This document shows positions 1 through 6,303 of a stretch of 7,703 bases of DNA, in pieces (the first letter of the stretch is position 1; the number at the start of each line of letters is the position of its first letter). The DNA is from Bacillota bacterium. GTDB taxonomy: Bacteria; Bacillota_A; Clostridia; Acetivibrionales; DUMB01. The DNA lies in assembly GCA_023621975.1 (NCBI GenBank), contig JAMOAC010000399.1, forward strand, positions 1 to 7,703, in the 5' to 3' direction. Below the pieces are notes generated by a model. The model did not search any database. It was not told where the DNA came from and saw only the letters and a list, made by a program, of their open reading frames with translations. The translations under genes and the position numbers were made by a program.

Positions 1-4
1 GTTT

Positions 5-93
5 GGGACGTTTTTTCACTTTTGGAAGTTTTGTGGGGACGTTTCTTTACTTTTTAAAAACGATGGGAACGATGGGGACATTTCTTTACTTTT
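5..93. repeat. Cluster of three GGGAC-TTTCTTTACTTTT direct repeats
   Basis: Three related units lie at 5-23, 35-54 and 74-93. The second and third are 20 nt long and differ at one position (GGGGACG versus GGGGACA, each followed by TTTCTTTACTTTT). The first is diverged. The unit has a GGGGAC core facing right, opposite to the GTCCCC cores of the cluster at 267-355, so the two clusters bracket about 170 bp in inverted orientation. Repeats with such cores are often seen around REP-associated or IS200-like transposase genes in clostridia. That link is inference, because no transposase is visible here. Confidence 0.55.
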
Positions 94-103
94 CACACAT
101 TAA

Positions 104-280
104 GTATTAAAAGTATTAAGTCTGAAATCTGACGTAAAATCAGGTATAGACACGGAATATGGCCTGAAAAATACCAGTAAAAAGTCAAAGTTAAGCACGG
201 TACCAAGATATGATGGAATATCCAATGAGATGCCTGTCCGCTTTTTGAAAAGTATTAAAAGTGCAGAACTGTCCCCTTAA
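104..280 (+). pseudogene. Possible 3' remnant of a gene, no start codon
   Basis: A frame stays open for 58 codons after a TAA at 101-103 and ends at a TAA at 278-280. It has no ATG, GTG or TTG near its 5' end and no ribosome binding site. The predicted peptide is basic and Ser/Lys-rich (it includes EYGLKNTSKKSK and MPVRFLKSIKS), which is not typical of random AT-rich DNA. Its last codons (ELSP-stop) are made by the first GTCCCC repeat. It could be the tail of a gene truncated or joined to the repeat cluster, or a chance frame. I do not recognise the family. Confidence 0.2.
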
Positions 281-355
281 TTTAACTGTCCCCTTAATTT
301 AATTAATTGTCCCCTTAATTGAACTGTCACCCTTAATTTTTGTCCCCTAAATTTT
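267..355. repeat. Five tandem ACTGTCCCCTTAATTT-type repeats
   Basis: Two units are identical 17-mers (267-283 and 284-300, AACTGTCCCCTTAATTT). A third unit (305-320) reads AATTGTCCCCTTAATT. The fourth (322-340) has a GTCACCC variant and the fifth (341-355) is degenerate (TGTCCCCTAAATTTT). The decay from left to right suggests an old tandem array or repeated element insertion at one site. The array overlaps the last codons and stop of the minus-strand gene at 333-719. Confidence 0.65.
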
Positions 356-719
356 CAAATTCAAGCCGGAGTTTTCTGCCTGAGTCGCTGCCTCTCGTTT
401 CAGGAGAATACACAACTATGTCCATACTGACACTTTTTGAATCTTCAAACCTTTCGGAATCGTGGTGCAGAATATCATATCCGATTATAAAATTAAATTT
501 CACAGGGATAATCCGCCCGCTTTTATCTACAATGTTAAACTCCAGCTTGTTAATTTTGGAATCTGCAGGACTGGTCCAGTATGGGTTGAAACCAACACTT
601 ATTATTTTGCCTTTTATCCCGTAAGCAGGGATATTGATCTCACACCCTTGACGGGCAAAATTTGTCAGTACATACTTAAGCCTTTCAATATCACTGTAAT
701 TCATTTCATCCACACCCAT
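333..719 (-). CDS. Hypothetical protein, unknown family
   Basis: The predicted product has 128 residues, soluble, with no signal peptide or membrane segment. Residues 6-25 look helical (an Asp-Ile-Glu-Arg-Leu-Lys stretch). Residues 28-105 alternate hydrophobic and polar residues and contain Gly, Pro and aromatic turns (NPYW at 45-48), suggesting a beta-rich fold. The C-terminal 20 residues are charged. No catalytic or metal motif is evident, and His85-His86 is the only His pair. Two starts are possible: ATG at 717-719 and ATG at 702-704 (123 residues). Neither has a strong ribosome site; a GTGGATGA stretch before the second is the better of two weak options. The last five codons and the stop fall in the GTCCCC repeat array, so the C-terminus may have been altered by repeat insertion. 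Function unknown. Confidence 0.6.
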   Translation of the reverse strand: MGVDEMNYSDIERLKYVLTNFARQGCEINIPAYGIKGKIISVGFNPYWTSPADSKINKLEFNIVDKSGRIIPVKFNFIIGYDILHHDSERFEDSKSVSMDIVVYSPETRGSDSGRKLRLEFENLGDKN

Positions 720-787
720 AACACCGGTACATTTTTAACAAAAAACAGAAAAAAATTATTCAAACAAAAGCGTTCAATATAGTTTAT

Positions 788-829
788 GTTAACCTCAGCC
801 ATTGTGTTACCTAACAGCCATTATGTTAC
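788..829 (-). repeat. Three 19-bp iterated direct repeats (GTAACAYAATGGCTG)
   Basis: Read on the minus strand, GTAACATAATGGCTGTTAG (from 829) is followed by GTAACACAATGGCTGAGG (from 810), then by a partial copy starting TTAACATAA (from 792). The period is 18-19 bp. The array sits 70-110 bp upstream of the start of the minus-strand hypothetical gene, where operator or promoter elements are expected. The GTAAC core equals the half-site of the palindrome at 3093-3106, but here it is in direct orientation. A regulatory role is inferred only. Confidence 0.45.
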
Positions 830-880
830 ATAAAAACCCGCTCATATATCTCACGAAAAATATACATAATTATATATAAG

Positions 881-927
881 AAAAAGGAGTTGTATCCGGA
901 AGTTTTATCACTCCGGAACAACTCCTT
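881..927 (-). terminator. Rho-independent terminator of the hcp-ferredoxin operon
   Basis: Inverted arms AAGGAGTTGT...TCCGGA (884-900, one bulged A at 894) and TCCGGAACAACTCCTT (912-927) form a 16-bp stem with an 11-nt loop. On the minus strand the stem is followed by TTTTT (885-881, shared with the stem base) and an AT-rich tail. The plus strand lacks a T-run. It lies 107 nt beyond the ferredoxin stop, so it most likely ends the hcp-ferredoxin transcript. Confidence 0.85.
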
Positions 928-1033
928 GTTTACAGTCCTCGCTGAATACCTACCTTAAAGCTTCAGTGCCTACAGCATAATCACTTTATTGCTTTGCCTC
1001 GTTCATAATTATTATATGCCTGTACCCTCTACA

Positions 1034-1222
1034 TCACTTTATGCTTATAGCTTCCACGGGACACTGACTTTCTGCTTCCTTTGCAGAATCAAGCACGCTG
1101 TCCTGTATTTCATCTTCAGTGGCTACCGCTTTCCCGTCATCGTCCATTCTGAACACCTCGGGACATATATCGCAGCAAAGTTCGCATCCGATACAAAGTT
1201 CCTTGTCAACGTACCCTTTCAT
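1034..1222 (-). CDS. Small [4Fe-4S] ferredoxin
   Basis: The predicted product is a 62-residue electron carrier, the usual size of single-cluster ferredoxins. The N-terminal motif is CIGCELCCDICP, with Cys10, Cys13 and Cys16 as the expected first three ligands and the C-terminal Cys54-Pro as the fourth. Cys17 and Cys20 are extra. In single-cluster ferredoxins such as Thermotoga and Desulfovibrio gigas, the Cys equivalent to Cys20 forms a disulfide with a Cys eight residues before the last ligand. Here that position is Ser46, so the partner is absent. Acidic residues dominate, as usual in ferredoxins. The gene starts 30 nt after hcp on the same strand and shares its terminator, so it is probably the electron donor to the hybrid cluster protein. 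ATG at 1220-1222 was chosen because GGAG lies 9 nt upstream; an in-frame GTG at 1241-1243 lacks such a site. Confidence 0.9.
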   Translation of the reverse strand: MKGYVDKELCIGCELCCDICPEVFRMDDDGKAVATEDEIQDSVLDSAKEAESQCPVEAISIK

Positions 1223-1231
1223 ATTTATCAT

Positions 1232-1235
1232 CTCC
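1232..1235 (-). promoter_or_regulatory. Ribosome binding site fixing the ferredoxin start
   Basis: GGAG on the minus strand lies 9 nt before the ATG at 1220-1222. It falls inside the longer frame that begins with GTG at 1243, which argues against that upstream start. Confidence 0.7.
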
Positions 1236-1252
1236 AATTTCACTAATTATTC

Positions 1253-2899
1253 TTAAGCCATAAACATTTCAATATCGCTGTCAGCATTTGTTATTCCGCC
1301 AATACCGAACTTCTCAACAAGTACGGAGGCAACATTGGGTGAAAGGAACGCAGGCAGTGTCGGTCCAAGACGAATGTTCTTCACCCCAAGATACAGCAGA
1401 GCCAGCAGAACAATTACCGCCTTCTGCTCATACCATGCGATATTGTAGCTTATTGGCAGCTCATTAACATCATTAAGGCAAAATACTTCCTTCAACTTCA
1501 GTGCAATTACTGCAAGTGAGTATGAATCGTTACACTGTCCGGCATCCAATACTCTCGGAATTCCCCCGATATCTCCCAGATCCAGCTTATTGTAACGGTA
1601 TTTTGCACATCCTGCTGTCAGTATAACGGTATCTGCAGGCAGCTTCTTTGCAAATTCGGTGTAGTATTCCCTGCTCTTCATTCTGCCGTCGCAACCTGCC
1701 ATTACAAAGAACCTCTTTATCTTTCCTGCCTTGACAGCTTCAACTATTTTGTCCGCAAGGCTTAAAACAGCATTATGGGCAAAGCCTCCGATAATTTCTC
1801 CTTTTTCAATTTCCACAGGAGGAGCACATCTTTTTGCATGCTCTATAATTTCAGAAAAATCTTTTGCTTTTCCGTCTTCCCTGTCCGGAATATGTTTCAC
1901 ACCCGGATATCCTACAACACCGGTAGTGTAAACTCTGTCTTTATAGGAATCCTTTGGAGGAATAAGGCAGTTTGTAGTCATAAGGATCGGCCCGTTAAAG
2001 CTTTCGAATTCCTTGTCCTGATTCCACCATGCATTTCCGTAGTTACCTACAAAATGGCTGTATTTCTTGAAAGCCGGATAATAGTTTGCAGGCAGCATTT
2101 CTCCATGTGTATATACATCCACTCCTGTTCCTTCCGTCTGCTTCAGCAATTCCTCCATGTCCTTAAGGTCATGTCCGCTTATCAGTATACCGGGATTGTT
2201 TCTTACACCGATATTTACCTTTGTAATTTCGGGATTTCCATAAGTAGATGTATTAGCCTTATCCAAAAGTGCCAGGACCTCTACTCCGTATTTACCTGTT
2301 TCCATAGCCAGTTTAACCAGGTCATCTGCAGTAAGGCTGTCATCAAGTGTTGCAACCAACGCTTTCTGCATGAATTCATATATTTCGTCATTGCTGTATC
2401 CCAGGATTGCAGCATGCTCCGCATATGCCGCCATGCCCTTGACACCGTATGTGATAAGCTCCCTTAAGGACCTGACGTCCTCATTTCCTGTACTTAAAAT
2501 TCCTACGCTTGCAGCCTTTTTCTCAAATTCATCAATGCTTTCCCCGTACCACACTGCTGCGTCATGAACATTTCCATTTACGTTTATTCCGGCTTCTCTC
2601 AGCTGGTCCCTGATTTCATTTCTGAGCGCCAGTCCTTCTCTTATCTTATCTACGAAATAGTCCTTATCAAAGTTGACATTTGTTACAGTTGCAAACAAGC
2701 CTTTCAAAATAAATCTGTCAGCCTTTTCGTTCTTAATTCCTGCTTCCTTAAGCTTCAAGTTATATATTGAAACACCCTTCAATACGTAAATAAGCAAATC
2801 CTGAAGTCCGGAAACATCCGCGGACTTTCCGCACACACCTTTTAATGTGCAGCCCGTTCCTTTTGCAGCTTCCTGGCATTGATAACAAAACATGTTCAT
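1253..2899 (-). CDS. hcp: Hybrid cluster protein (hydroxylamine / NO reductase)
   Basis: The 548-residue product is full length for the anaerobe-type prismane protein. It reduces hydroxylamine to ammonia in vitro, and the E. coli homologue acts as a high-affinity NO reductase in vivo. The N-terminal cubane ligands are Cys5, Cys8, Cys17 and Cys23 (C-x2-C-x8-C-x5-C), the strict-anaerobe pattern and not the C-x2-C-x11-C-x6-C of facultative species. By alignment with the Desulfovibrio vulgaris enzyme the hybrid-cluster ligands are His243, Glu267, Cys311, Cys403 (the persulfide Cys, in AGCDGR), Cys431, Cys456, Glu491 and Lys493. All eight are present, so the enzyme should be active. No signal peptide is present, so it is cytoplasmic. 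ATG at 2897-2899 was chosen because AGGAGG lies 9 nt upstream; the frame stays open to 3148, but that part covers the promoter. The ferredoxin gene follows after 30 nt and a Crp/Fnr regulator is divergent, a known arrangement for hcp loci. Confidence 0.97.
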   Translation of the reverse strand: MNMFCYQCQEAAKGTGCTLKGVCGKSADVSGLQDLLIYVLKGVSIYNLKLKEAGIKNEKADRFILKGLFATVTNVNFDKDYFVDKIREGLALRNEIRDQLREAGINVNGNVHDAAVWYGESIDEFEKKAASVGILSTGNEDVRSLRELITYGVKGMAAYAEHAAILGYSNDEIYEFMQKALVATLDDSLTADDLVKLAMETGKYGVEVLALLDKANTSTYGNPEITKVNIGVRNNPGILISGHDLKDMEELLKQTEGTGVDVYTHGEMLPANYYPAFKKYSHFVGNYGNAWWNQDKEFESFNGPILMTTNCLIPPKDSYKDRVYTTGVVGYPGVKHIPDREDGKAKDFSEIIEHAKRCAPPVEIEKGEIIGGFAHNAVLSLADKIVEAVKAGKIKRFFVMAGCDGRMKSREYYTEFAKKLPADTVILTAGCAKYRYNKLDLGDIGGIPRVLDAGQCNDSYSLAVIALKLKEVFCLNDVNELPISYNIAWYEQKAVIVLLALLYLGVKNIRLGPTLPAFLSPNVASVLVEKFGIGGITNADSDIEMFMA

Positions 2900-2908
2900 T
2901 AAATAACG

Positions 2909-2914
2909 CCTCCT
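2909..2914 (-). promoter_or_regulatory. Ribosome binding site of hcp
   Basis: A perfect AGGAGG on the minus strand lies 9 nt before the ATG of MNMFCYQC. It decides the start against the longer open frame reaching 3148, whose extra 83 codons are low-complexity and contain the promoter. Confidence 0.88.
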
Positions 2915-3064
2915 TTGTCTTTTTACAATTTCTATATTTAATTCCTTATTGAAAGCACTGTCGGTTTTAACAATGCAAATCTTACTTTTTTCACGATGTA
3001 CATTGGTCAGTATTAAATGCTTTGTAGTGCTGCAATTATTTTCTTCTCTTTTTTTTACAGACCC

Positions 3065-3070
3065 ATTATA
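3065..3070 (-). promoter_or_regulatory. -10 box of the hcp promoter (class II activated)
   Basis: TATAAT on the minus strand predicts a transcription start near 3058, giving a leader of about 160 nt before hcp. No good -35 hexamer occurs at 16-18 nt spacing. The palindrome at 3093-3106 is centred at 3099.5, that is at -41.5, covering the -35 region as class II Crp/Fnr activators do. The same AT-rich stretch also holds plus-strand TATAAT words (3067-3072 and 3072-3077) that could serve the regulator gene. Confidence 0.65.
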
Positions 3071-3092
3071 ATATAATAAAAATAAAAAATCG

Positions 3093-3106
3093 GTAACCAA
3101 TGTTAC
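3093..3106. promoter_or_regulatory. Palindromic operator GTAAC-N4-GTTAC
   Basis: This is a perfect 5-4-5 inverted repeat (GTAAC CAAT GTTAC), the size and symmetry of a Crp/Fnr dimer site, which also fits the form GTA-N8-TAC. It ends 16 nt before the regulator's ATG at 3123 and sits at -41.5 of the predicted hcp promoter. The likely reading is activation of hcp and repression of the regulator's own gene. The assignment to this regulator is inferred from position and symmetry. Confidence 0.65.
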
Positions 3107-3122
3107 GCTTTTGGAAAGGTGA

Positions 3123-3815
3123 ATGAATTTGTTTAAGGTAATTGACAAGGAACTTCTTAAATGCCCTTTGTTTCACGGAATCGAAATTGATGAACTGTCA
3201 TCTTTGCTGTACTGCCTGAAACCGAAAATTCGCATGTACAAAAAAAATGACTTTATAAAAGTTGCGGGCGATAAGTTTGACAGCATAGGCATTATCCTGC
3301 AGGGCGAAGCAACAGTTAATAAGGAAAATATAGCAGGAAACCGCGTTATTGTGACAATCTTAAAACCCGGAGACATGTTCGGTGAAACCCTTGTATTTTC
3401 AAACCAGCCATCGTGGATCGCTACCGTTCAGGCCCAGAAAAAATGCAAAGTGCTCTTTATTAAAGGAGAAAGCATTGTAGGCGAGTGTGCTAAACTATGC
3501 CCATGGCATAAGATACTTATACAAAATATGCTTAGAATTGTCTCAGAAAAGGCCCTGGTGCTTAACAGTAAAGTTGAATATCTTTCCATTACCAGTGTGC
3601 GTGAAAAGATATGTACGTATCTGCTTGAACAGTATAAAAAATCAGGCAGTTCCACTTTCATTCTGCCAATGAACCGCAAGGAACTGGCGGAGTTCCTTAA
3701 TGTATCACGCCCTGCACTGTCCAGGGAAATGAGCCGGCTGCGCGATGAAGGAATTATCGATTTTCATATGGCTTCAGTAAAAATAATTGATCCGGACCGG
3801 CTGAAATATTGTTAG
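3123..3815 (+). CDS. hcpR: Crp/Fnr-family regulator, probable HcpR
   Basis: The 230-residue product is the usual Crp/Fnr length. An N-terminal cyclic-nucleotide-type beta-barrel spans about 20-120 (LKPGDMFGE at 80-88). A long dimerisation helix follows at about 130-150, and a C-terminal winged helix-turn-helix spans 155-225, with recognition helix [13 protein letters not shown] at 194-206. The cAMP-contact Arg of Crp is absent after the FGE motif, so cAMP is unlikely to be the signal. The N-terminal Fnr-type Cys cluster is also absent. Cysteines at 14, 31, 108, 122, 126 and 164 are scattered. The divergent position next to hcp and ferredoxin suggests HcpR, the nitrosative-stress regulator known from Desulfovibrio and clostridia; some HcpR proteins bind heme, which cannot be judged here. 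Ser200 and Arg201 match the DNA-contact Ser/Arg of Fnr, while Pro197 replaces its Glu, in line with a non-TTGAT site. The start at ATG 3123 has AGGTGA directly before it. A TTG at 3129 would be better spaced from AAAGG. Confidence 0.8.
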   Translation: MNLFKVIDKELLKCPLFHGIEIDELSSLLYCLKPKIRMYKKNDFIKVAGDKFDSIGIILQGEATVNKENIAGNRVIVTILKPGDMFGETLVFSNQPSWIATVQAQKKCKVLFIKGESIVGECAKLCPWHKILIQNMLRIVSEKALVLNSKVEYLSITSVREKICTYLLEQYKKSGSSTFILPMNRKELAEFLNVSRPALSREMSRLRDEGIIDFHMASVKIIDPDRLKYC

Positions 3816-3820
3816 TCTCG

Positions 3821-3849
3821 AAAAAAGGGACTTTTTTAGCCCCTCTTTT
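3821..3849. terminator. Bidirectional terminator between hcpR and the VanW gene
   Basis: Arms at 3821-3831 and 3839-3849 pair at 9 of 11 positions around a 7-nt loop (TTTTTTA). On the minus strand a GGGGC...GTCCC stem is followed by TTTTTT, a strong signal for the VanW gene. On the plus strand it is followed by CACTTTTTATC, adequate for hcpR. The two genes converge here with only 46 nt between stop codons. Confidence 0.7.
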
Positions 3850-3861
3850 CACTTTTTATCT

Positions 3862-4827
3862 TTAGCCCCTCTTCTCATAAAGCTCAACCGTTATTGTTTT
3901 CTTTCCCCTGTGTACTCTTATAACAACAGGATATTTTCTGGTATTTACAAATTTAAAATCCGCTGTGCCGTATGACACTGTTGCATCTTCACCTTTTTCA
4001 ACGTAACCTACATCCTTGGAATGTTCATGTCTTTCGGTTACCTTAAGCCCCGCCTCTTCTACTGCATTATACAAGGTAGTTGAAATCTGGCATATGCCTC
4101 CGCCGATATCGTAACCCTTTACCGGCCCATTTTTTGTCTTTATGATTATTGGCGCTTCTTCATATCCTTTTGCTTTAGTCCTTTTTCCTACAACCGCGTT
4201 GAATGAAAACTCCTCGCCGGGGTTAACAACCGTTTTATCGATCTTTTCAGAAGCAATATATATATTGTTCAGCCTGGACTCGCTTTTATCAAGCAAAGGT
4301 GTAGTGCTTTTGCCTATCAGTTTAAATTTGCTCTCCGACTTTTTTTGCTTGTCACCCTCCTTCCCGGCAGTTTTGGCTTTATTTGAGGTGTTTTCCTTTG
4401 AAGCGGTATCCTTTTGAGCAGTTTCATTCGGAATGACTGTCTCCATCACGAGACTTACTTTTTCACCTTCTGCAGCATTCATTACAGCCTCCAAGGTTTT
4501 CTCAATGTTTACCTTTCTCATTTGCGTATTATTTCCGTCCTGTTTATTATCACCCCCCAACAAGGTCATCTCCTGTTTTCCGTTAGTTCTTGCAGCAATA
4601 TCCCTTATAATTTCAAGGACCTCCGATTCTTTCATTCCGCCAACATTTTGACCTTCCAGGTAAACATTGTCTTTGACCGTTCTTTCTGCAGTTTCATCTT
4701 CTTTATTTTCAGGCCTTTCATTTGCTGCAGAACATGATGAAAAAAGCAAAACAACTAAAACCGCTGCGACTGCAGCTTTTAAAATTCCGCCCTTAAAATA
4801 CGAAACTGCCCTATTTTTTTCATCCAT
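3862..4827 (-). CDS. VanW-domain cell-envelope lipoprotein
   Basis: The 321-residue product has a hydrophobic segment at 15-30 followed by Ser30-Ser31-Cys32, so it is probably a lipoprotein anchored outside the membrane. The -3 residue is Phe and not the usual Leu, so a plain membrane anchor is also possible. Residues 53-80 (NVYLEGQNVGG) resemble the start of a PG_binding_4-type repeat. Residues 135-165 are a Lys/Ser/Thr-rich linker. The VanW domain covers about 185-305, with NPGEEFSFN at 202-210, a GYDIGGGICQ core at 238-247 and YPVVIRV at 299-305. VanW proteins occur in some vancomycin-resistance clusters and widely in clostridia. Their biochemical role is not established, and a link to peptidoglycan is only suspected. 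GGAGGTG lies 5 nt before the ATG, and no vanA-type ligase or dipeptidase genes are nearby, so this is a housekeeping envelope gene and not a resistance cassette. Confidence 0.9.
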   Translation of the reverse strand: MDEKNRAVSYFKGGILKAAVAAVLVVLLFSSCSAANERPENKEDETAERTVKDNVYLEGQNVGGMKESEVLEIIRDIAARTNGKQEMTLLGGDNKQDGNNTQMRKVNIEKTLEAVMNAAEGEKVSLVMETVIPNETAQKDTASKENTSNKAKTAGKEGDKQKKSESKFKLIGKSTTPLLDKSESRLNNIYIASEKIDKTVVNPGEEFSFNAVVGKRTKAKGYEEAPIIIKTKNGPVKGYDIGGGICQISTTLYNAVEEAGLKVTERHEHSKDVGYVEKGEDATVSYGTADFKFVNTRKYPVVIRVHRGKKTITVELYEKRG

Positions 4828-4839
4828 ACAAACACCTCC

Positions 4840-5163
4840 GTAAGTTTATTATTGGTGTTATGGACGATTATATGAGTTGATTTATTTTCTAAGAATGAAA
4901 CCATTTATCAATCTGGGTTCCGCTTTTTTGAACGCAAGGTATAATAGAAATAAATTCCATATAATGTAAAAAATAAAGCTACTGCCAAATTTATTTATAT
5001 AAACTATTTGCTTAAATAAAATATTTATTTGAATTACAAATAAGGAATCGGTGGTATTTATGAGATAAATATTATACGATATATATAGTGCAAAGATAAT
5101 ATTATACAATAATACAAGTGCCGTACAACAACATAAAAATTTATAATAGCAGGGGGTTAAGCT
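4840..5163. other. AT-rich divergent intergenic region
   Basis: About 320 nt separate the divergent VanW and ZIP genes. The sequence is very AT-rich, with many TATA-like words. The only long frame on the minus strand (4882-5109) starts at TTG without a ribosome site and has a biased Ile/Phe/Tyr composition, so it is judged non-coding. A TATAAT at 5142-5147 is too close to the ZIP start and lacks a good -35. No convincing metal-regulator palindrome was found. Confidence 0.55.
4867..4872 (-). promoter_or_regulatory. Probable -10 box of the VanW gene
   Basis: TATAAT on the minus strand predicts a start near 4860, a 33-nt leader before the ATG at 4827. The best -35 candidate at 17-nt spacing is only TTCTTA (4890-4895), so the promoter is weak or needs help. 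Confidence 0.4.
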
Positions 5164-5937
5164 ATGGATGCAATTAGTTCAAGCCTGACAACAACCGGTA
5201 TTATTGCCAGCATCCTTTCCGGTATCGCTGCCGGATTGGGCTCACTGCCGTTATTATTCACTAAAAAAGTTTCAGACAAGCTTCTGGATACAATACTGGG
5301 ATTTTCGGCAGGAGTAATGCTTGCCGCTACATCGTTCAGCCTGGTAATTCCTGCAGTGGAACACGGTGGCGGCGGCTTAAAAGGAATATCCCTGACTGCA
5401 TTGGGCATTATTCTGGGGGCAGTTTTTCTTGATCTTATAGACAGGTTTTCTCCACATGAGCACATGGTTCTGGGCAATGAAGGTACAAAGACCAAGTTAA
5501 GCAAAATATGGCTTTTTATTATTGCCATTACTATACATAATTTCCCGGAAGGTCTGGCAGTAGGTGTAGGATTCGGTACGGGGAATACTGCAGACGGCCT
5601 TTCTCTTGCAATAGGCATAGGGCTGCAGAATATGCCTGAGGGGCTTGCTGTAGCACTGCCTCTGGTGCATGAAGGCTATTCAAAATCAAAAGCAATACTG
5701 ATAGCATTTGTAACAGGTCTTGTTGAGCCCATAGGATCGCTTTTCGGCTTTTTACTGGCTCATATTGCCCGTCCCGTTCTTCCCGTCGGGCTTGCATTTG
5801 CAGCAGGTGCAATGCTTTTTGTTATAAGTGATGAGTTAATTCCTGAAACCCATACAAAAGGATTCCAGCGAATTGCAACTTACGGTGTCATTATAGGGTT
5901 TATTGTAATGACAGCACTCAATTTCCTTATGGGATAG
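5164..5937 (+). CDS. ZIP-family divalent metal transporter (GufA-like)
   Basis: The 257-residue integral membrane protein probably has eight transmembrane segments and should import Zn2+, Fe2+ or Mn2+ into the cytoplasm. The metal path is visible in segment 4 (HNFPEG, His125, Asn126, Glu129), segment 5 (QNMPEG, Gln155, Asn156, Glu159), segment 6 (VEPIG, Glu188) and segment 7 (SDELIPETH, Glu224, Glu228). Gln at 155 where ZupT has His is the pattern of the GufA/ZIP11-type branch and of the Bordetella ZIP of known structure. The segment 3-4 loop is short, with only a PHEH element (97-100) instead of a His-rich stretch. AGGGGG lies 7 nt before the ATG. It stands alone: the VanW gene is divergent and the next gene convergent. 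Substrate cannot be told from the sequence. Confidence 0.93.
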   Translation: MDAISSSLTTTGIIASILSGIAAGLGSLPLLFTKKVSDKLLDTILGFSAGVMLAATSFSLVIPAVEHGGGGLKGISLTALGIILGAVFLDLIDRFSPHEHMVLGNEGTKTKLSKIWLFIIAITIHNFPEGLAVGVGFGTGNTADGLSLAIGIGLQNMPEGLAVALPLVHEGYSKSKAILIAFVTGLVEPIGSLFGFLLAHIARPVLPVGLAFAAGAMLFVISDELIPETHTKGFQRIATYGVIIGFIVMTALNFLMG

Positions 5938-5964
5938 CCGGTGTTTTTCAAATAATATACCGGC
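5937..5964. terminator. Weak hairpin between convergent genes
   Basis: GCCGGT (5937-5942) and ACCGGC (5959-5964) form a 6-bp stem with a 16-nt AT-rich loop, just after the ZIP stop and before the stop of the convergent gene. No T-run follows on either strand, so termination here is doubtful. Confidence 0.25.
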
Positions 5965-5970
5965 ACAAAT

Positions 5971-6267
5971 TCAGCAGCTGTCGTCTCTCGTTATTATTGT
6001 AGCCAGGGTGGGGTTTTCTGCTTCGTCTATCGTTATTTGAAGAATTTCCTCCAGCGAAGCCCCACCTGTTATCACTCTGGTAAATTCATCAATTATGGAA
6101 AGCGCATTTTTATCTTCAGAATATTTTCTTACGATCCTTTTTATACCGTTGTACAGCCTGTCCTCTTCGTTGGCATTTATTTCATTCTTAAACATGTCCG
6201 CAAATATAATAGGAACATTGCATACATTCTGTTCCATTTTTTCGAGTTTATCTATTGCTTTAAGCAT
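5971..6267 (-). CDS. Hypothetical protein, 98 residues, start uncertain
   Basis: The product is soluble, mostly helical and acidic, with no signal or membrane segment. Residues 1-15 form a charged helix (KAIDKLEKMEQ), residues 40-80 are helical with an Ile-Thr-Gly-Gly turn, and the end is DDSC. It matches no family I recognise. The ATG at 6265-6267 has no ribosome binding site. The frame is open for 23 more codons to a TGA at 6337-6339, and the translated extension (including WDGGIVISRDNSAK) looks coding. A good GGAGGG lies at 6298-6303, but at normal spacing in this frame it faces only ATC (6289-6291). Either a non-standard start is used or the 5' end is damaged. It is the last gene of a possible three-gene minus-strand group with the 60-residue membrane protein and the ferritin-like protein. 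Confidence 0.65.
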   Translation of the reverse strand: MLKAIDKLEKMEQNVCNVPIIFADMFKNEINANEEDRLYNGIKRIVRKYSEDKNALSIIDEFTRVITGGASLEEILQITIDEAENPTLATIITRDDSC

Positions 6268-6297
6268 CTTTGCCGAATTATCCCTGCTGATAACAAT

Positions 6298-6303
6298 CCC
6301 TCC
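6298..6303 (-). promoter_or_regulatory. Orphan GGAGGG site upstream of the 98-residue gene
   Basis: GGAGGG on the minus strand is the only strong Shine-Dalgarno sequence before this gene, yet no in-frame ATG, GTG or TTG follows within 4-12 nt. The in-frame codons are ATT, GTT, ATC and AGC. An out-of-frame TTG lies at 6294-6296. Confidence 0.4.

Larger units (their letters stand above)
720..1033. other. Intergenic region without a gene
   Basis: This 314-nt gap lies downstream of the ferredoxin gene and upstream of the 128-residue hypothetical gene, all on the minus strand. It holds the terminator at 881-927 and the iterated repeat at 788-829, listed separately. The stretch 928-1033 between the ferredoxin stop and the terminator has only a 6-codon minus-strand frame. 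No convincing -35/-10 pair was found for the hypothetical gene. Confidence 0.6.

Noticed and set aside
1..355. CRISPR array
   Set aside because: The units are short, adjacent or overlapping in period, and diverged, with no regular unique spacers and no cas gene.
340..782. Two plus-strand frames over the hypothetical gene
   Set aside because: They are antisense shadows without ribosome sites. The minus-strand frame has the better protein-like composition.
1775..2467. 230-codon plus-strand frame inside hcp
   Set aside because: It is antisense to a fully conserved gene, has a Cys/Phe/Ser-biased composition and has no ribosome site.
2900..3148. N-terminal 83-residue extension of hcp in the open frame
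   Set aside because: It covers the promoter and palindrome, lies upstream of a perfect AGGAGG site, and precedes the conserved start of the family (MFCYQC).
3862..4827. VanW gene as part of a vancomycin-resistance cluster
   Set aside because: No ligase, dipeptidase or VanRS genes are present. VanW domains are common in clostridial envelope proteins outside resistance clusters.
4882..5109. 75-codon minus-strand frame between the VanW and ZIP genes
   Set aside because: It has a TTG start with no ribosome site, Ile/Phe/Tyr-rich content expected from AT-rich DNA, and it overlaps the VanW promoter area.
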